Below the pieces are notes generated by a model. The model ran no database searches. It was given only the letters and a program-made list of their open reading frames with translations, and was not told the DNA's origin. From Camillea tinctor (taxonomy: Eukaryota; Ascomycota; Sordariomycetes; Xylariales; Xylariaceae), in the NCBI GenBank assembly GCA_022578605.1, contig MU394062.1, positions 682,001 through 746,000 of the forward strand: DNA of 64,000 nucleotides. Reading direction: 5' to 3'. The position numbers and the translations under genes were made by a program. Below are positions 22,116 through 33,272 of this stretch, piece after piece; position 1 is the stretch's first letter, and each line of letters opens with the position of its first letter.

Positions 22116-23845
22116 AGGGAATAGGGGAAGGGGAGGTTGGTTGGATGAGAGGATGATATACCTACAGTTTGATTTAAAGGGGACATAGATGGTGTGAAGG
22201 CAATGTTTCAGCGATTTATTGTTTATTTCTGTATCTTGGCTAGACTAACTTACGGTATTCGCGTTTTTATATAAAAATGCCTACATAAATGCCCCAGTTC
22301 ATCTCCTTGTACGGTGCGTGCGTGGTTTCTATTAGCCCTGGGCCTGGGATTGCGATGAAGAAAAATGCTATGGAGAATCTGAGGTACCTCCTGTTCGTGG
22401 ACGTCTGCTGGAAACCCAGTTTGCTTCATGGTACTAGATACCATAAGTACTTTAGTGATATAGGTGTTAAGGGGTAATATGCCTGTATTCAAAAACTAGA
22501 ATAATTGTTTTAGAATAGCCGTACCAGATCCCCCTTCCCATTTTGCGAGGGGATCCTTAGCTCTCTATATAGACGGGTAGCTTAGTCCTCCGCCTATAAG
22601 ATCTTTTAGCCGTTGGCGCGTATTCCAATATTCTAAATATACAAAGCATGAGTGTCGACGCCCAACGCCGACCTCTTCCGATGTGTTGGACCTATTATCC
22701 ATTCTTTCAGTCCTAACCCCTCACTCGCCTTCATTCCTGCATGTCGGCATGTTGCTTAGTCGTTGGATATATGTGGACCCGCAGATCGGGGTATCCACAT
22801 TGTAACAATAGGACTGGATATTTGATAGTTTTCCTCTAACTTAGACGATGATCGATGCCTGTAAGAGCCTAAACAATATAAACCTTGTAGTGAGAGACTG
22901 ATATCCTATGCCCCCCCTTCTCTCTCTTTTTCTTTCACATTTATTTTGAATTTACCTATGTACTTTTGAGCCTTGAGAATGAGAAGAATACTATTAATGT
23001 GAGGTTTATTATCCCCACACGTTGCATCATCGTCAAGAACCATCATTGAGATGTCAAGAACCAAATTATCTTTATAGCTGTCTGAAAAAAGGGTGGAGGG
23101 AGGTATTTGAGTAGATTAATAAAACATCCTACACTTATTGAATATTAATTGTATGTAAAAAAGACATCTCTGTCGTCAATAATACTCATAATATTGTAAA
23201 TATACACTTATAAAATTGATGATTTCTTGCTGCTTATCTATATAGAGCTTTATAATCAAGCCAGAAATAACTTCATTATGAAGCTCCCAGCACCTCATCA
23301 AAACTATCATTAACATACCTAGCATATCCTTGATTGTCCATTTGTGATATTGTCTCCGTGAACTGCTTACTAAATCAAACATGGTCCAGCATCTATATAA
23401 TTATCTATTAGGCGACTCATACATAGAAAAGGGGTACTGGTCTCTTTGAGGATTTGATCTAATAAATCACAATCCTCCTTATTCCTAGAAGCAAGATACC
23501 CTGCCAGACAAAGCCCAGAACCATCTTTGTAATGCTCGCATATTTTTATTGGTTAGGTAGGTGCATACTTATTCAGATTTTCAACAAAGATACAGCGTTG
23601 ATGTAATAATGGGCTAGTGAAAACACAGGCTCATGGCTGCTTTCGGGTACAAGACTGAGAGTATCCTTTGTTCAAATCCCAGATTATATACATGAATATC
23701 AAAACTCGATGTGACAGGGTTTTTGAAGCAGGAAAAGAAAATCGTATAATCCTATTAGCTGATACGGGTCCACGAATATTGGAGATTCCTCTGTGCTTCG
23801 CGCTTCTATTAATATTAATTGTTCAGATAAATCTCAACGTTGAAG
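22116..23845. other. AT-rich spacer with possible decayed coding relic
   Basis: 1.73 kb. The left 800 bases are the transporter 3' flank. From about 22900 to 23820 the DNA is distinctly AT-rich, with one stop-bounded frame that looks briefly coding (23370-23552, minus). No intact gene is seen. The AT shift begins near the transporter and ends at the next gene, as expected of repeat-induced mutation of an old element. Confidence 0.45.
23370..23552 (-). pseudogene. Possible decayed coding fragment, 60 codons, no start
   Basis: A stop-to-stop frame of 60 codons has good amino-acid composition (Cys, Asp, Lys balanced; for example EHYKDGSGLCLAGYLASRNK at about 6-25 of the frame). It lacks a start Met until residue 45. 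It is followed at once by another open frame in a different phase (23382-23176). This looks like a broken exon or transposase relic, but AT-rich DNA can produce such frames by chance. No family recognised. Confidence 0.2.
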
Positions 23846-25512
23846 ATGGCCGCTGCTCCCCCTGGTCCCGCGGCTCCGCCCGGCCCTCCATGGTATCCTG
23901 TAAGTAAATTCTTCAAATTCAATAGTTGGGAGTTATTCTAGACTGAAGTCAAAGTGACTTTTTTCGATTAAATTTTGGCTAAGGCATCTATACTAAATAT
24001 TTAACTCACAGGCACCATTTCCATTCAATGCTTTGATCCCCGATCCAGGGGATGGAAGTGGTAAGCGATATTTTATACATGCTTCTCCTCTGCTGTCGTG
24101 TCTCTTTATCGGCCCTTTGTTAATTTACTTTCTAACACAAGAACAGGGACCTGGAAACCTGATCTCAGCAATGCTCCAGACAGCTCGAGACGAATGGCAA
24201 GAGTAATGAAGACGCTCCTCTCTTCTGGTCCGACATTTAACATGTCTAAATACCTAAAAGAAACAGATATCCCCTTTGTCCTTAGTAGGTAGATCTAGTT
24301 GTTTCCCGGAGCTTTCTTAATATCGCCTATCCGCGATACGACGCATAAAGCCGTGGCTGACTTGATTAGATGCCTACAATGCCAGAACTCGAGCTAGTGT
24401 TGACAACGTCGTAAGTAGCAGTCCCTCGATGCAGATGTGTAGCTCGCCCGGGAAGGGTACCGCATATGCTGACCAACATCTTCTAGTGGACCTTCATCAG
24501 CCCGCATATGCTCGACGTTCCTCGAGATCCACCTGATGACTTCGACTGGGATGAATACATACCGCTGCACAAGATCGACACCTGGGACCAGAACCTTTAC
24601 CAAGACTTGCAAACCAACTGGACCTCTACGTACGAACAGCCTCATCGCACCAATCCAGACTGGGGCAAATACCGAATCTTAATTTTTATCCATCGGCAGT
24701 AAGTAAAGCCCCGTCGTTTCGCCATGTTCGAACTTTACCCTATAATCTAGAACCCGAGCGGCTGCTATCGAACGGAGGGAGACTGATCTTGCTTGAAAAC
24801 TGCAGTATGGTGGAGGTAGAACACGAGCCAGAAAAGATCGATCGCCTGAGGGCGTATACCTTCACCATGTACGATCGTGAAGTAAGTGGTCCCCTCTCCC
24901 CCCCGCTCGAAAACATACTCGTCTGGCGGCTTTCAGCTCACATGACATCTATAGAGAGACACAGTGCACTTCCTTGATCCGTGGCCCTACGGGCGGCCCG
25001 AGCGCGAGCACGACATGAACCTGTTCTGGCGGAACGTGCGGCACAACTGGAGAACGGGGGACTTCGACGACCCGATCGACTTCAGCCTGTTCAATCGGGT
25101 GCGGTACGAGACGCTCGACAACCTGCAGGGGTACTGGCACCGGGCGATGGACCCGTGCTTTACGCAGTTCGCCCTCATCGGGCTCATCATGGCGGTGATG
25201 CACACGTCGCAGGAGGTCCCGGGGCGGTTCGGGGACTGCCTCCCGGTCGACCGCGTGCGCATCATGTCGGGCATGGGCCCCAAGTACATCCCCGAGCTCA
25301 TCCTCTTCCTCCTGTTCACGCTCCGCGAGAACCCGGCCACGACGGATCCCAGGCTCATCGGCGACAGCCTCGCCACGCAGACCTTCTACGAGAATAATTA
25401 CTCCGCGAGGGGTAGCCCCTATCTGAGGGACTTGCTGTACTATCGCCTCCTGGCCATCTACCCCCAGGGTCATCCCTCGAGCTGGTTACCAGGCGCGGTG
25501 GGCTTCATATAG
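23846..25512 (+). CDS. Uncharacterised 371-aa fungal protein, seven exons
   Basis: Exons: 23846-23899, 24012-24060, 24147-24288, 24386-24410 (25 nt), 24487-24698, 24806-24881 and 24955-25512. Every junction is GT-AG and keeps frame, giving 371 aa. The N-terminus is Pro/Ala-rich (MAAAPPGPAAPPGPPWYP). The middle has TDIPFVLSR, VDNVWTFISPHML and a Trp/Asp-rich segment (DFDWDEYIPLHKIDTWDQ). Residues about 150-205 (KYRILIFIHR, RAYTFTMYDRE, VHFLDPWPYG) have strand-like alternation typical of a folded enzyme or regulator core. The last exon is helical, with one hydrophobic stretch (ELILFLLFTL). No signal peptide. I do not recognise the family and give no function. The last exon is very GC-rich while exons 1-5 are not, so the gene straddles a composition boundary. 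Confidence 0.7.
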
Positions 25513-27900
25513 ATTAGAGAGTGCCAGGGAGAAATGGTTTTTTTTTCCTTTTTTCTCCCTTCTTTTCTATAATTTTCTTTTTCCCTTTTTAGCAGTTTTC
25601 CCAGATGTATACGTACCTAGTTCCGTGACTTAGATATATGTCATATATATTTCCTGACGAATAAGTTCGATCTTTCGTGTGTTAATTGTTTATAGAACTG
25701 CTTAACCTAGGCAACTTACATAAGTATTGATGTCTTATGTTTGGTTACATTGCTCAGACGCTTCTATGTCGTCTTTTAGTATCTGCCGTGTGACACTATT
25801 GCTGCCATCACATCCAATTCTATAAGTATGTACTAGGTGGTTGTATGTATGCGTACGTTATGTACGCTACATAACTGTGCAGTCTGGTAGGTTTAGTCAG
25901 TTAGTCAGGCGGTTGATTTTCAGGGGTCCGGGCAGGGGATCTCAAAAAGTCAAGGATTAGGTCAGGGATGCTCATCTACACATATGGTAGTGTGCTGCAT
26001 GTGTCTAGTTTACATTAGATACCTAACCTAGATAGGTAGTATGTGTGTCTCTATTAGTACGTAAGTAGCCGTCGCCTCATCAACCAAGCTACCTTTTGGT
26101 CAATCGGAGAATTTTCATCTTTTTTTTTTTTGTTTTCATCAACCCCTTCCAGTGTACCTATATAGTGCATGTACTATTGGGAGTTAATGTGTGTATTACA
26201 CAGCATAGGCGCGTGGTTTCAAGATAAGCCATTGAGCCGAACTGGAAGACAACGACACCCGTTTAACGCGTCTCGCATAAGTGAAGTCTCAAACGGCGTG
26301 TGCATAAAATCGTCAGGCTGCGTTATAATTTGTGGAATTCGGGAGTGTGGATGAGATGTGAAAGTAGATGCTTGCTGCATCTTGCCGACGTGTAATAGGG
26401 GACGATCATTCCATGCTCGCTCTGGTACATCCTTAAATGATCTATCGTATGTCTTGTGTAATATATATTCATATATATACCTAGGTACATATATATAGAT
26501 TCGTAGTGCTGATTTAGTCAATTTAGATCCTGGATTTCGATTTATAGGTACAAAGTGGAAACATGGGTAAATAGTAGGAACAGATGATTATGGCAAAGTT
26601 GGAAGGGTCATGGTAATTATACATGTACCTAGTGTAAGATACCTAGGTACATACGTATAAATTGCATTGGCTGACTGACTTGACTTATAGGGGGATCCAT
26701 TTCCCCCTTCCCTTTCCACCCCCACCTCTGCACTTAGGTAATTTAAGTCTGCTGCTCTGGTGTTGTTTCGTTTCTTAATGAATGCGGGGACGGTTTGAGC
26801 GTTGGGAAGTGAGATTCCAATGTGGCGCATTGTGCATTATGTATTTTAGTATCTAGTTAGGTTAGTTACATACTATGTAGTTTGCGCGCCACAGCGTCAC
26901 TAGTGTACTAGGTGATGTTAGGCACATACATGTATGCATTTTACGCTTCCGTTCAGGTGGAATTAGGTATGTACCTACATACATACACTAGTCGGCTAAC
27001 ATCTCTTTATAGGTTGTCGGGACAGAACGTTGGATAATGTAGTACTCCGTACCTCGTGGTTTCCTTTTGGTTTGAACACGCATCCCTACCTCCTTCACTT
27101 TTAACCCTTCCCCTCTCTCGTTACCCCCCCAATCCGTTATCCATCATCCATCATCCATGTCAATATGATAGCATTTAATAATGAACATGGGAAGGAGCCG
27201 TTTAACAGGGCTTGTAATCTAACTTTTGGCTCCCTAACCTAAAATGAAGTCAACATTACGGTAATAGGTAGTATGTGGTGGAAGGTGTTAATGGGAGTAA
27301 ACAAAAATAAAAAATAGAAAAATAATTTCCCCGATTTCTTTTTTTTCTCTACCTTACTTCATACATACTACATGTACACCAGGGCATCATCGTAGTACCA
27401 TAGCCTACCTACTAACTAGTACCTACATTACATTACATACTAACGAATTTCTTTCTTTCTTTCTTTTCTTTCTTTTTATTTTTGTACTGTAATCTTTGTT
27501 TCTTACATCTACTTTTACTTACCTACTAAACAATGACTTGCATTATACAACCAACCAATCCGTAACACATTTCCACATTTTGAGACTTTCTGACGCGAGC
27601 ACGCGCCCGAAACTGTCACCTCCAACTGTTGCCGCTACTATTGCTGTTGCTGCTGCTGCTGCTACTACTACCTACTCCTCTTTAAACTCCCCCACCCCCA
27701 TCTGCCACCGATAATAACGACGTACCGGTACCACACGCACACACACACGCATCATAAGTACAAACACGCCCACAACTACACACATACAAAGTGCACGCGC
27801 ACACAAAAACAAACTCGGGCTCGAGCTCGAGCTCGAAACACTAAATTGCCGCCGGTGCTAAAAAAAAAAGTCTTGAAAAAATCAAAATCAAAAACGAGAC
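25513..27900. other. Spacer and long leader upstream of SHE3-like gene
   Basis: 2.39 kb without a supported gene. It contains T-runs (25540-25590), many ACCTAGGTACATAC words (26480, 26640), a TTTC microsatellite (27450-27475), a GCT/ACT triplet run (27648-27672), a CA run (27733-27748) and an alternating CTCGAG stretch (27816-27836) just before the next start. The low-complexity series from 27300 on looks like a long 5' leader. Confidence 0.5.
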
Positions 27901-29369
27901 ATGCCCAGTCGATTACAGAAACCTCCTCCTCGAGCCGTGTCTAATCACAAACTCTCTTCTCTCACTATACACCAAGACATTGAGAACGGTAAGCCACAGT
28001 CTACAGTCTCTTTTCTTATAACCTTCTTTGACGAGCTTTTTCTTTTCTTTTTTTTTTCTTTTTTTCTTTTTTCTCTCTATGAGATGCCGAATTCGATCTA
28101 GAATCAGTCTCTCTTTTCTTACAATCTTCGCTTACTGACTTGTACGCTGCAGCTTCAGATGCAAACTTAGGGAAAAAGCTTGCACATGCGTCATCATCGT
28201 CCTCATTATCACCATCACCACACCGCGCTCCCCTAAACACTATGACTGCAAGCCCCAACACCTCTACTATTCGAACCATCCGACCTGTACCTAGCTTCGA
28301 AGCCCCCTCCGAAACCGATTCTTCGGAATCTCCCTCTGCTCGCAACAGCGGCTTTTCTAGCTCCGTGAACAGTAATGTTAGCCGCGCCTCCGACCTTTCC
28401 AATTTGCCCTCCACCCAGAGTAGCTCGACCGTCAAGTTAAAGCCCCATTCGCCTGACCCAGACTTTCTCTCCCCCGGTTCCAACGGCCTCGGTTCCCTCA
28501 TGTCCGCCACCGATGCTTCGCCCAGGGGAAGGGAAAACCTGGCAGACCATTCCCCCATTCCCGATACCACTCTGGTCGACGATCACCTCCATGACGCCTC
28601 CAACCAGTGGGATGGTGCCGTGGGCAAGGCCGGACTCGGAAAGACCGGCCGTGTCATCAACAAGCTGGTGTCCGAAAATGAAGCCCTGAAACGCGATCTT
28701 CAGATAGAGAGATTAAAGGCCGAAGAATCAAAACAAGCTGCCAAGCTGCTGGAAGACAAGATGGAGCGCATGATCTCCGAATACGAGTCGCGCCTGTTAG
28801 AAGCCAACATCCAGAAGACCTTGCTGAACCGAAAGGAGCGCCAAGTCGAGTCCCTCCAGGCCGCCGTAGAACTGGAGAAGAAGCGGACTGCCGATGCCCA
28901 GGAACGGGAACGGATATGGAAAGAAGAACTGGAGAAGGGCCGGCGCGACACCAAAGTCCAGGTTGAAGAGGCGAATGCCCATGCTGCTCTTATGGAGGGC
29001 CGGTATAATGCCATATCGTCTCACTGGAAGGAACAGGGCAAGGAAGTAAAGCAGGCAGCGGCGGGCCTAGACGCAACCATCAAATCCCTAGTCGAAGAAC
29101 GGAGGAAGGATGACGAGAAGATCAATGTCCTGCGGGACTTATGCGACCAGCAGGACGGCAACATCCGGGATCTCAAGCGGCAGAAGGACGAAATTGGCGA
29201 CCAGTTCGAGGCTTACAAGCGTGAGCAGGAGGCATCACTACGGCATATTAAAGAGGAAGCTCGCCGGCGAGAAGAAGAGCAGCTAAAAACCATCGAAGAA
29301 ACGAAACAAGTGCTCGGTCAGCTAAGATGGGCACTCAACGTAAAGCGAGACGTGAAGGGTGCTCAATGA
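27901..29369 (+). CDS. SHE3: She3-like coiled-coil protein (SWI5-dependent HO expression protein 3 family)
   Basis: Two exons, 27901-27988 and 28153-29369 (164-nt intron containing a T/C tract), give 434 aa. The N-terminal 160 residues are Ser/Pro-rich and disordered (PSPHRAPLNTM, SETDSSESPSARNSG). From GRVINKLVSENEALKRDL at about 178 the protein is a continuous coiled coil to about 425. The stretches MERMISEYESRLLEANIQK and LLNRKERQVESLQAAVELEK match what I know of the fungal She3 family. In budding yeast She3 is the adaptor between the myosin Myo4 and She2-bound localised mRNAs. In filamentous fungi only the coiled-coil part is shared and the function is less certain. It is cytoplasmic, with no membrane segment. 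The start is chosen at 27901 because the second exon opens in frame only after splicing to it. Confidence 0.75.
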
Positions 29370-31817
29370 TCAAGCTCCTTTCCGGATTAGCTCTTTCTGT
29401 CGCAAAGTGTGAATGTTAAGACGCCATCCATCATCGTACGAATCTGCAAAGCTTCTTCGCTACTATACGAAAACCAACTCTCTCTCTCTCTCCACGCTAT
29501 GTAATTCACCTACGTTCACTGTTTTTAGGGCCAAGGAGATGTATGGCCCATCCATCGACAAATCCCGGATCTTGGTCGTAATATTCGATATATCTGCATC
29601 CTAGGGAACAGCGCCCCGCGTTTCGGTTTAAACTTTTGTTTTGTTTCTCCCGGTTACTTCATTAGACAGGTCGGTTTGCGCGAAGGGATTCTTCAAAGAA
29701 AGGAATATAACCACAGAAAGAAAGAAAAAAAATTCATCCGAGTCTGGATATATGGTATGGCGTTTTTATGTGTCTGGCGAGGAAAGGCAGTGGTTGCGAA
29801 ACGAAATCTTTCATTTTATGAATTACAGTGAACCCCTCCATAACATATGGCATGAGAAAAGGGGGAGGGGGTTCCGGGATAATGGATGGAATCATTGGCC
29901 ATGTTTCTTTATTACATGTTATTATCCTTCACTCTTCCTCCAATCGGAAGAACGAGTTTAGAGGTAGCGTGGCGGTGTTAGGTTGACTACCTTACCTACC
30001 CCATAGCACTTTTGTTTTTTTTTACTTTGATTCCATTGTATGAACATGCCTTACTTTTTTTTTTCCTTCGTGTTTCTTATTTTTCTATGTCTATTCTGCT
30101 CTCACCCTTGACGAGCAGAAGACTGAGAAGCCTTTTACTATTTTTTCCCTCTCTCTTTCTAGCAGATATTTGTATGTTTGGTCACTTTTTTCCCCTTCTA
30201 TTCTTTCTCTTATGGTTTGCATATACCCATCATCATCATTACCATCATGTCCGATTCTAGGATCAGATAGCTAGAAGCGAATGGGCAGGAGAGGAGAAAA
30301 TAATAAAAGCTCTCCCTCCTTGTCACAAATTTCAAAGATTTATGTTCTGTTGAAGATATGTGTGTTTGAAAACCCCCCTGTCTGGTCAGGACTCGGGTAA
30401 CTTATTGTAGGTATAAGAAGGGTTCTAGGGGCAGGAAAGTACGGGATATGTGGTGGGAAGATGGATAGTTGAGTACTAGCTTAGTACCTTGTCATCGGTG
30501 GGCGGGCTATGTTTCGCCTTGTGACTACACGGATGAATGAGCTGGGAAGAGATATACTAGTAAATAATACGTGTTATATACTGCCAACACCTAACCTACA
30601 TGTGTATTCTCATCCGCCTTGCCTGTTCAAGCTTCTCTGCTGGATGTGTTTACATGCGTGTAAAATCTAGAGGGCAATCTACGAATTTACCAGATAGCCC
30701 TTATAGAGACTTCATGTATCATTATTTAGTCTAGATTATGTTGTTGTGATATGGATTACCTACCCAGCTACCTATCTAAATCCATAGGCGCATGCCCATT
30801 CTCATCTGTGTTTGTTTTACTTATATCGTTGAGGTAAGCTCTCCAGGCACCTGTCCTTGTCCCGTAAAACGGCAGGTATACGTACCTCGTTTAGAGAGTA
30901 ATAATAACATAAGGGGGGGAGCTATCTCCCCTGAACTGAGGGTTTAAACTTGAAGCCACTAACCTACTTGATTTCGGAACAGACTTTACTATGTTTCTTT
31001 CTTTTTTCTTTTTTCTGTCCCCTTTGGTGATGGGAGGGGAAAGAGCTTATGTAGTTTCGTTCTCTCTTGGTCTCCACCCCCCTCCCTTCACCAAGCCCAA
31101 TTTGTTTTCGAACGCCTCCACCTAGATCTGGTTTCACTCGCAGATGCACATCTATAGATCGGTGGTTGCATAGGTAATGGGGTCTTTGCGTCATACTATC
31201 CCCCGGGGGGAAATCTCTGGTATATGTGAGGATTTAAGGGGCCGGGGTCTCTGATCCCGTCGGTGAGATAGGCCGGTTTAGAAGAGAAGACTGGGAAACA
31301 TGATACGACGGGCGGCTGAGGGGGGGGGCTATGCTGTCTTTTGAAAATTTAATAAGTTAAAATGTTTTGTTGGAGGGTGACTCGTGGATAATTAGAGCAG
31401 CTTATATTATTTGGTGTGAACCCGCAGCTATGCTTTCCGGATTGCCTTTATTGTATATAGATAAGTAGCTACTATAGTACGATGGCTTCTGGGGAGTCTA
31501 TCCTCTTTATGAGATTTCCACCTTGAGCTACCATGTATTCAGAATATATTTGTCTTTATATCAAGACAAACGCTCCGCCCATGCAACGTCGTCCTCAGTA
31601 ATGACAGTCTTCACACACACCAGTCACAGAGCTATCTTACTCGCACTAGGTCTATCCCAACTCCAACATCTCCCTCTCCCTCTCCCTCCCCCCCTACCCA
31701 TGGATGCGGAAGAACTTGGTAACAACCTCCTCAGTAGTTTACGGGTAGGGCCCTTTCTCTTTTCTCGCTTTCTACGCGTTACCAAGACCGTCTCCGCTTC
31801 CGCATCCAGAACACGAC
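29370..31817. other. Convergent 3' spacer SHE3-like / WW-protein gene
   Basis: 2.45 kb between converging genes. It has pyrimidine-rich runs (30010-30250) and one purine/pyrimidine-skewed stretch (31680-31700, CCCTCTCCCTC repeats) but no ORF with coding composition. I see no gene. Confidence 0.5.
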
Positions 31818-33272
31818 CTAGTCGTCGTACGCTTCCTCGTACGCCTCGTCGTACGCCTCCTGCGCCTCGCGCAGCTCCTCGCGCCGCTCCTCCAGCTCCT
31901 CCAGGTCGCTGCTCGACACCGAGCTGCCGCTCGCCGTCTCCTCGGGTAGCGGCTGCTCCGCGTACACGGGCGCCGGCGCCGGCTGGTAGGACGGCTCGGA
32001 GGGCTGCGCCACGTACACGGTCTGCGGGGCGGCGCGGTGCTCGTCGTCGGAGTCTTCGTCTGTAGGACGGGAGATGTTAGTAAGGCTGCTGCTTGTTTCT
32101 TGAAGGAAACCAGATGGAGTGTTTGTTCTTGTTGGCATGGGGCAACACGGGGGAACGGGGGAGGGAGAGTTAGTAGAAAAGGGGAAGGAAAAAAAGAAAA
32201 AAAAAACGTACTCAGCTCATGCGCCAACACCGCCCCCCCAATCGCACCCACCGCGAGGCCTCCCGCGCCCGCCGCAACCAGCTTGCCCGTGGAGCCCGAC
32301 TTCTTCTTGTCCCCGCCCTCTGCTGCACCGCCGCCCCCGTGCCCGCTTTGGCCGTACCCCCCGCCGCCGCTGCCGTGTTGCGCGTCCGCCGCCGGCGGCA
32401 TCCCGCTCGCCCCGCTGTAGTACGAGTCGTTCTCGCCCCGCGCCCCGTACCCGGGCGTCGGTGGGGCCACCGCGGGCGGCGCGTACGGGCCCTGCGGCGG
32501 GGGCGAGAAGCTCGCCGGTGGGTCCCATTGCGAGCGCCCCGTCGCTTGCTCGACGTAGTACCAGCGGTTTTGGGATTGGTCCCACTGTTTGGGAGGGTGG
32601 TGGTTAGTTAGAGAACTTGGGGAGGGTTTTGTTTGTTTGTGCTTTGGGGGGATTTAATTGTTTTTCTTTTTCTCGTTTTTGTGGAAAAGGAGAGACAGGG
32701 GGAGAAGGGGGATACAGGATCGTGATTTGGACAAAAGGTATATGTATTATCGATAGTCTGATGGTATTTTCTTTTGGCATATATTCATGGAATATACCGT
32801 CTTGATATCTTGTAACGGAGTTTCGAAGACGGTTCTTGTGGAGGAGCTTGCAAAATCGACATACTTGGGCTGCCCAGCCTGGAGGCATAGGGGGAGGCGC
32901 GCCGTATGGGGCGGGAGGTCCCTGGGGAGGAGGAGCCCCTCCATAATAGGAACCTTGTGGTTGCTGTTGTTGGGGGTAAGAACCCTGGGGAGGATAGGAG
33001 CCATGTTGAGGATAGGATCCTTGAGGAAAGTAAGAGCCTTGAGGAGGGTAGGAGCCTTGTTGTCCGTGTTCGCCGCCGAAGTTTCGGTTTTGATCTAGCA
33101 AAGAGATGTGTGTTAGAACTACTTTCTTAAGCAGTAAAAAGGTATTATGAGATTCTTAAATCATGTGCTAACCTCCTTCGGGCTTCTTGTCCTTGTCCTT
33201 GTCCTTATCCTTGTCCTTGTCATCGTCGAGGTACTCTTCGACTTTATCAGCCAATTTCTTAAAGAACGACAT
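31818..33272 (-). CDS. WW-domain protein with glycine-zipper segment
   Basis: 314 aa from exons 33272-33173, 33094-32865, 32584-32212 and 32059-31818. Exon 1 encodes MSFFKKLADKVEEYLDDD and a six-fold Lys-Asp repeat. Exon 2 carries tandem QGSYPP-type hexapeptides and a Pro-rich run. The WW domain spans the exon 2/3 junction: Trp107 (PPGWAAQ), then RWYYVEQATGRSQW with Trp130 and Pro133, spacing 23 as expected. WW domains bind Pro-rich ligands. At about 205-235, KKSGSTGKLVAAGAGGLAVG and AIGGAVLAHEL form a glycine-zipper-like hydrophobic segment, seen in fungal WW/stress proteins. The C-terminus is acidic and helical (LEELEERREELREAQEAYDE). No signal peptide. It could be membrane-associated through the glycine zipper. 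Cellular role unknown. Confidence 0.8.

Noticed and set aside
23620..23685. TGGGCTAGTG and GTTCAAATCCC, A-box and B-box-like words at roughly tRNA spacing
   Set aside because: T-arm and acceptor stems do not pair. At most a decayed tRNA-derived relic.
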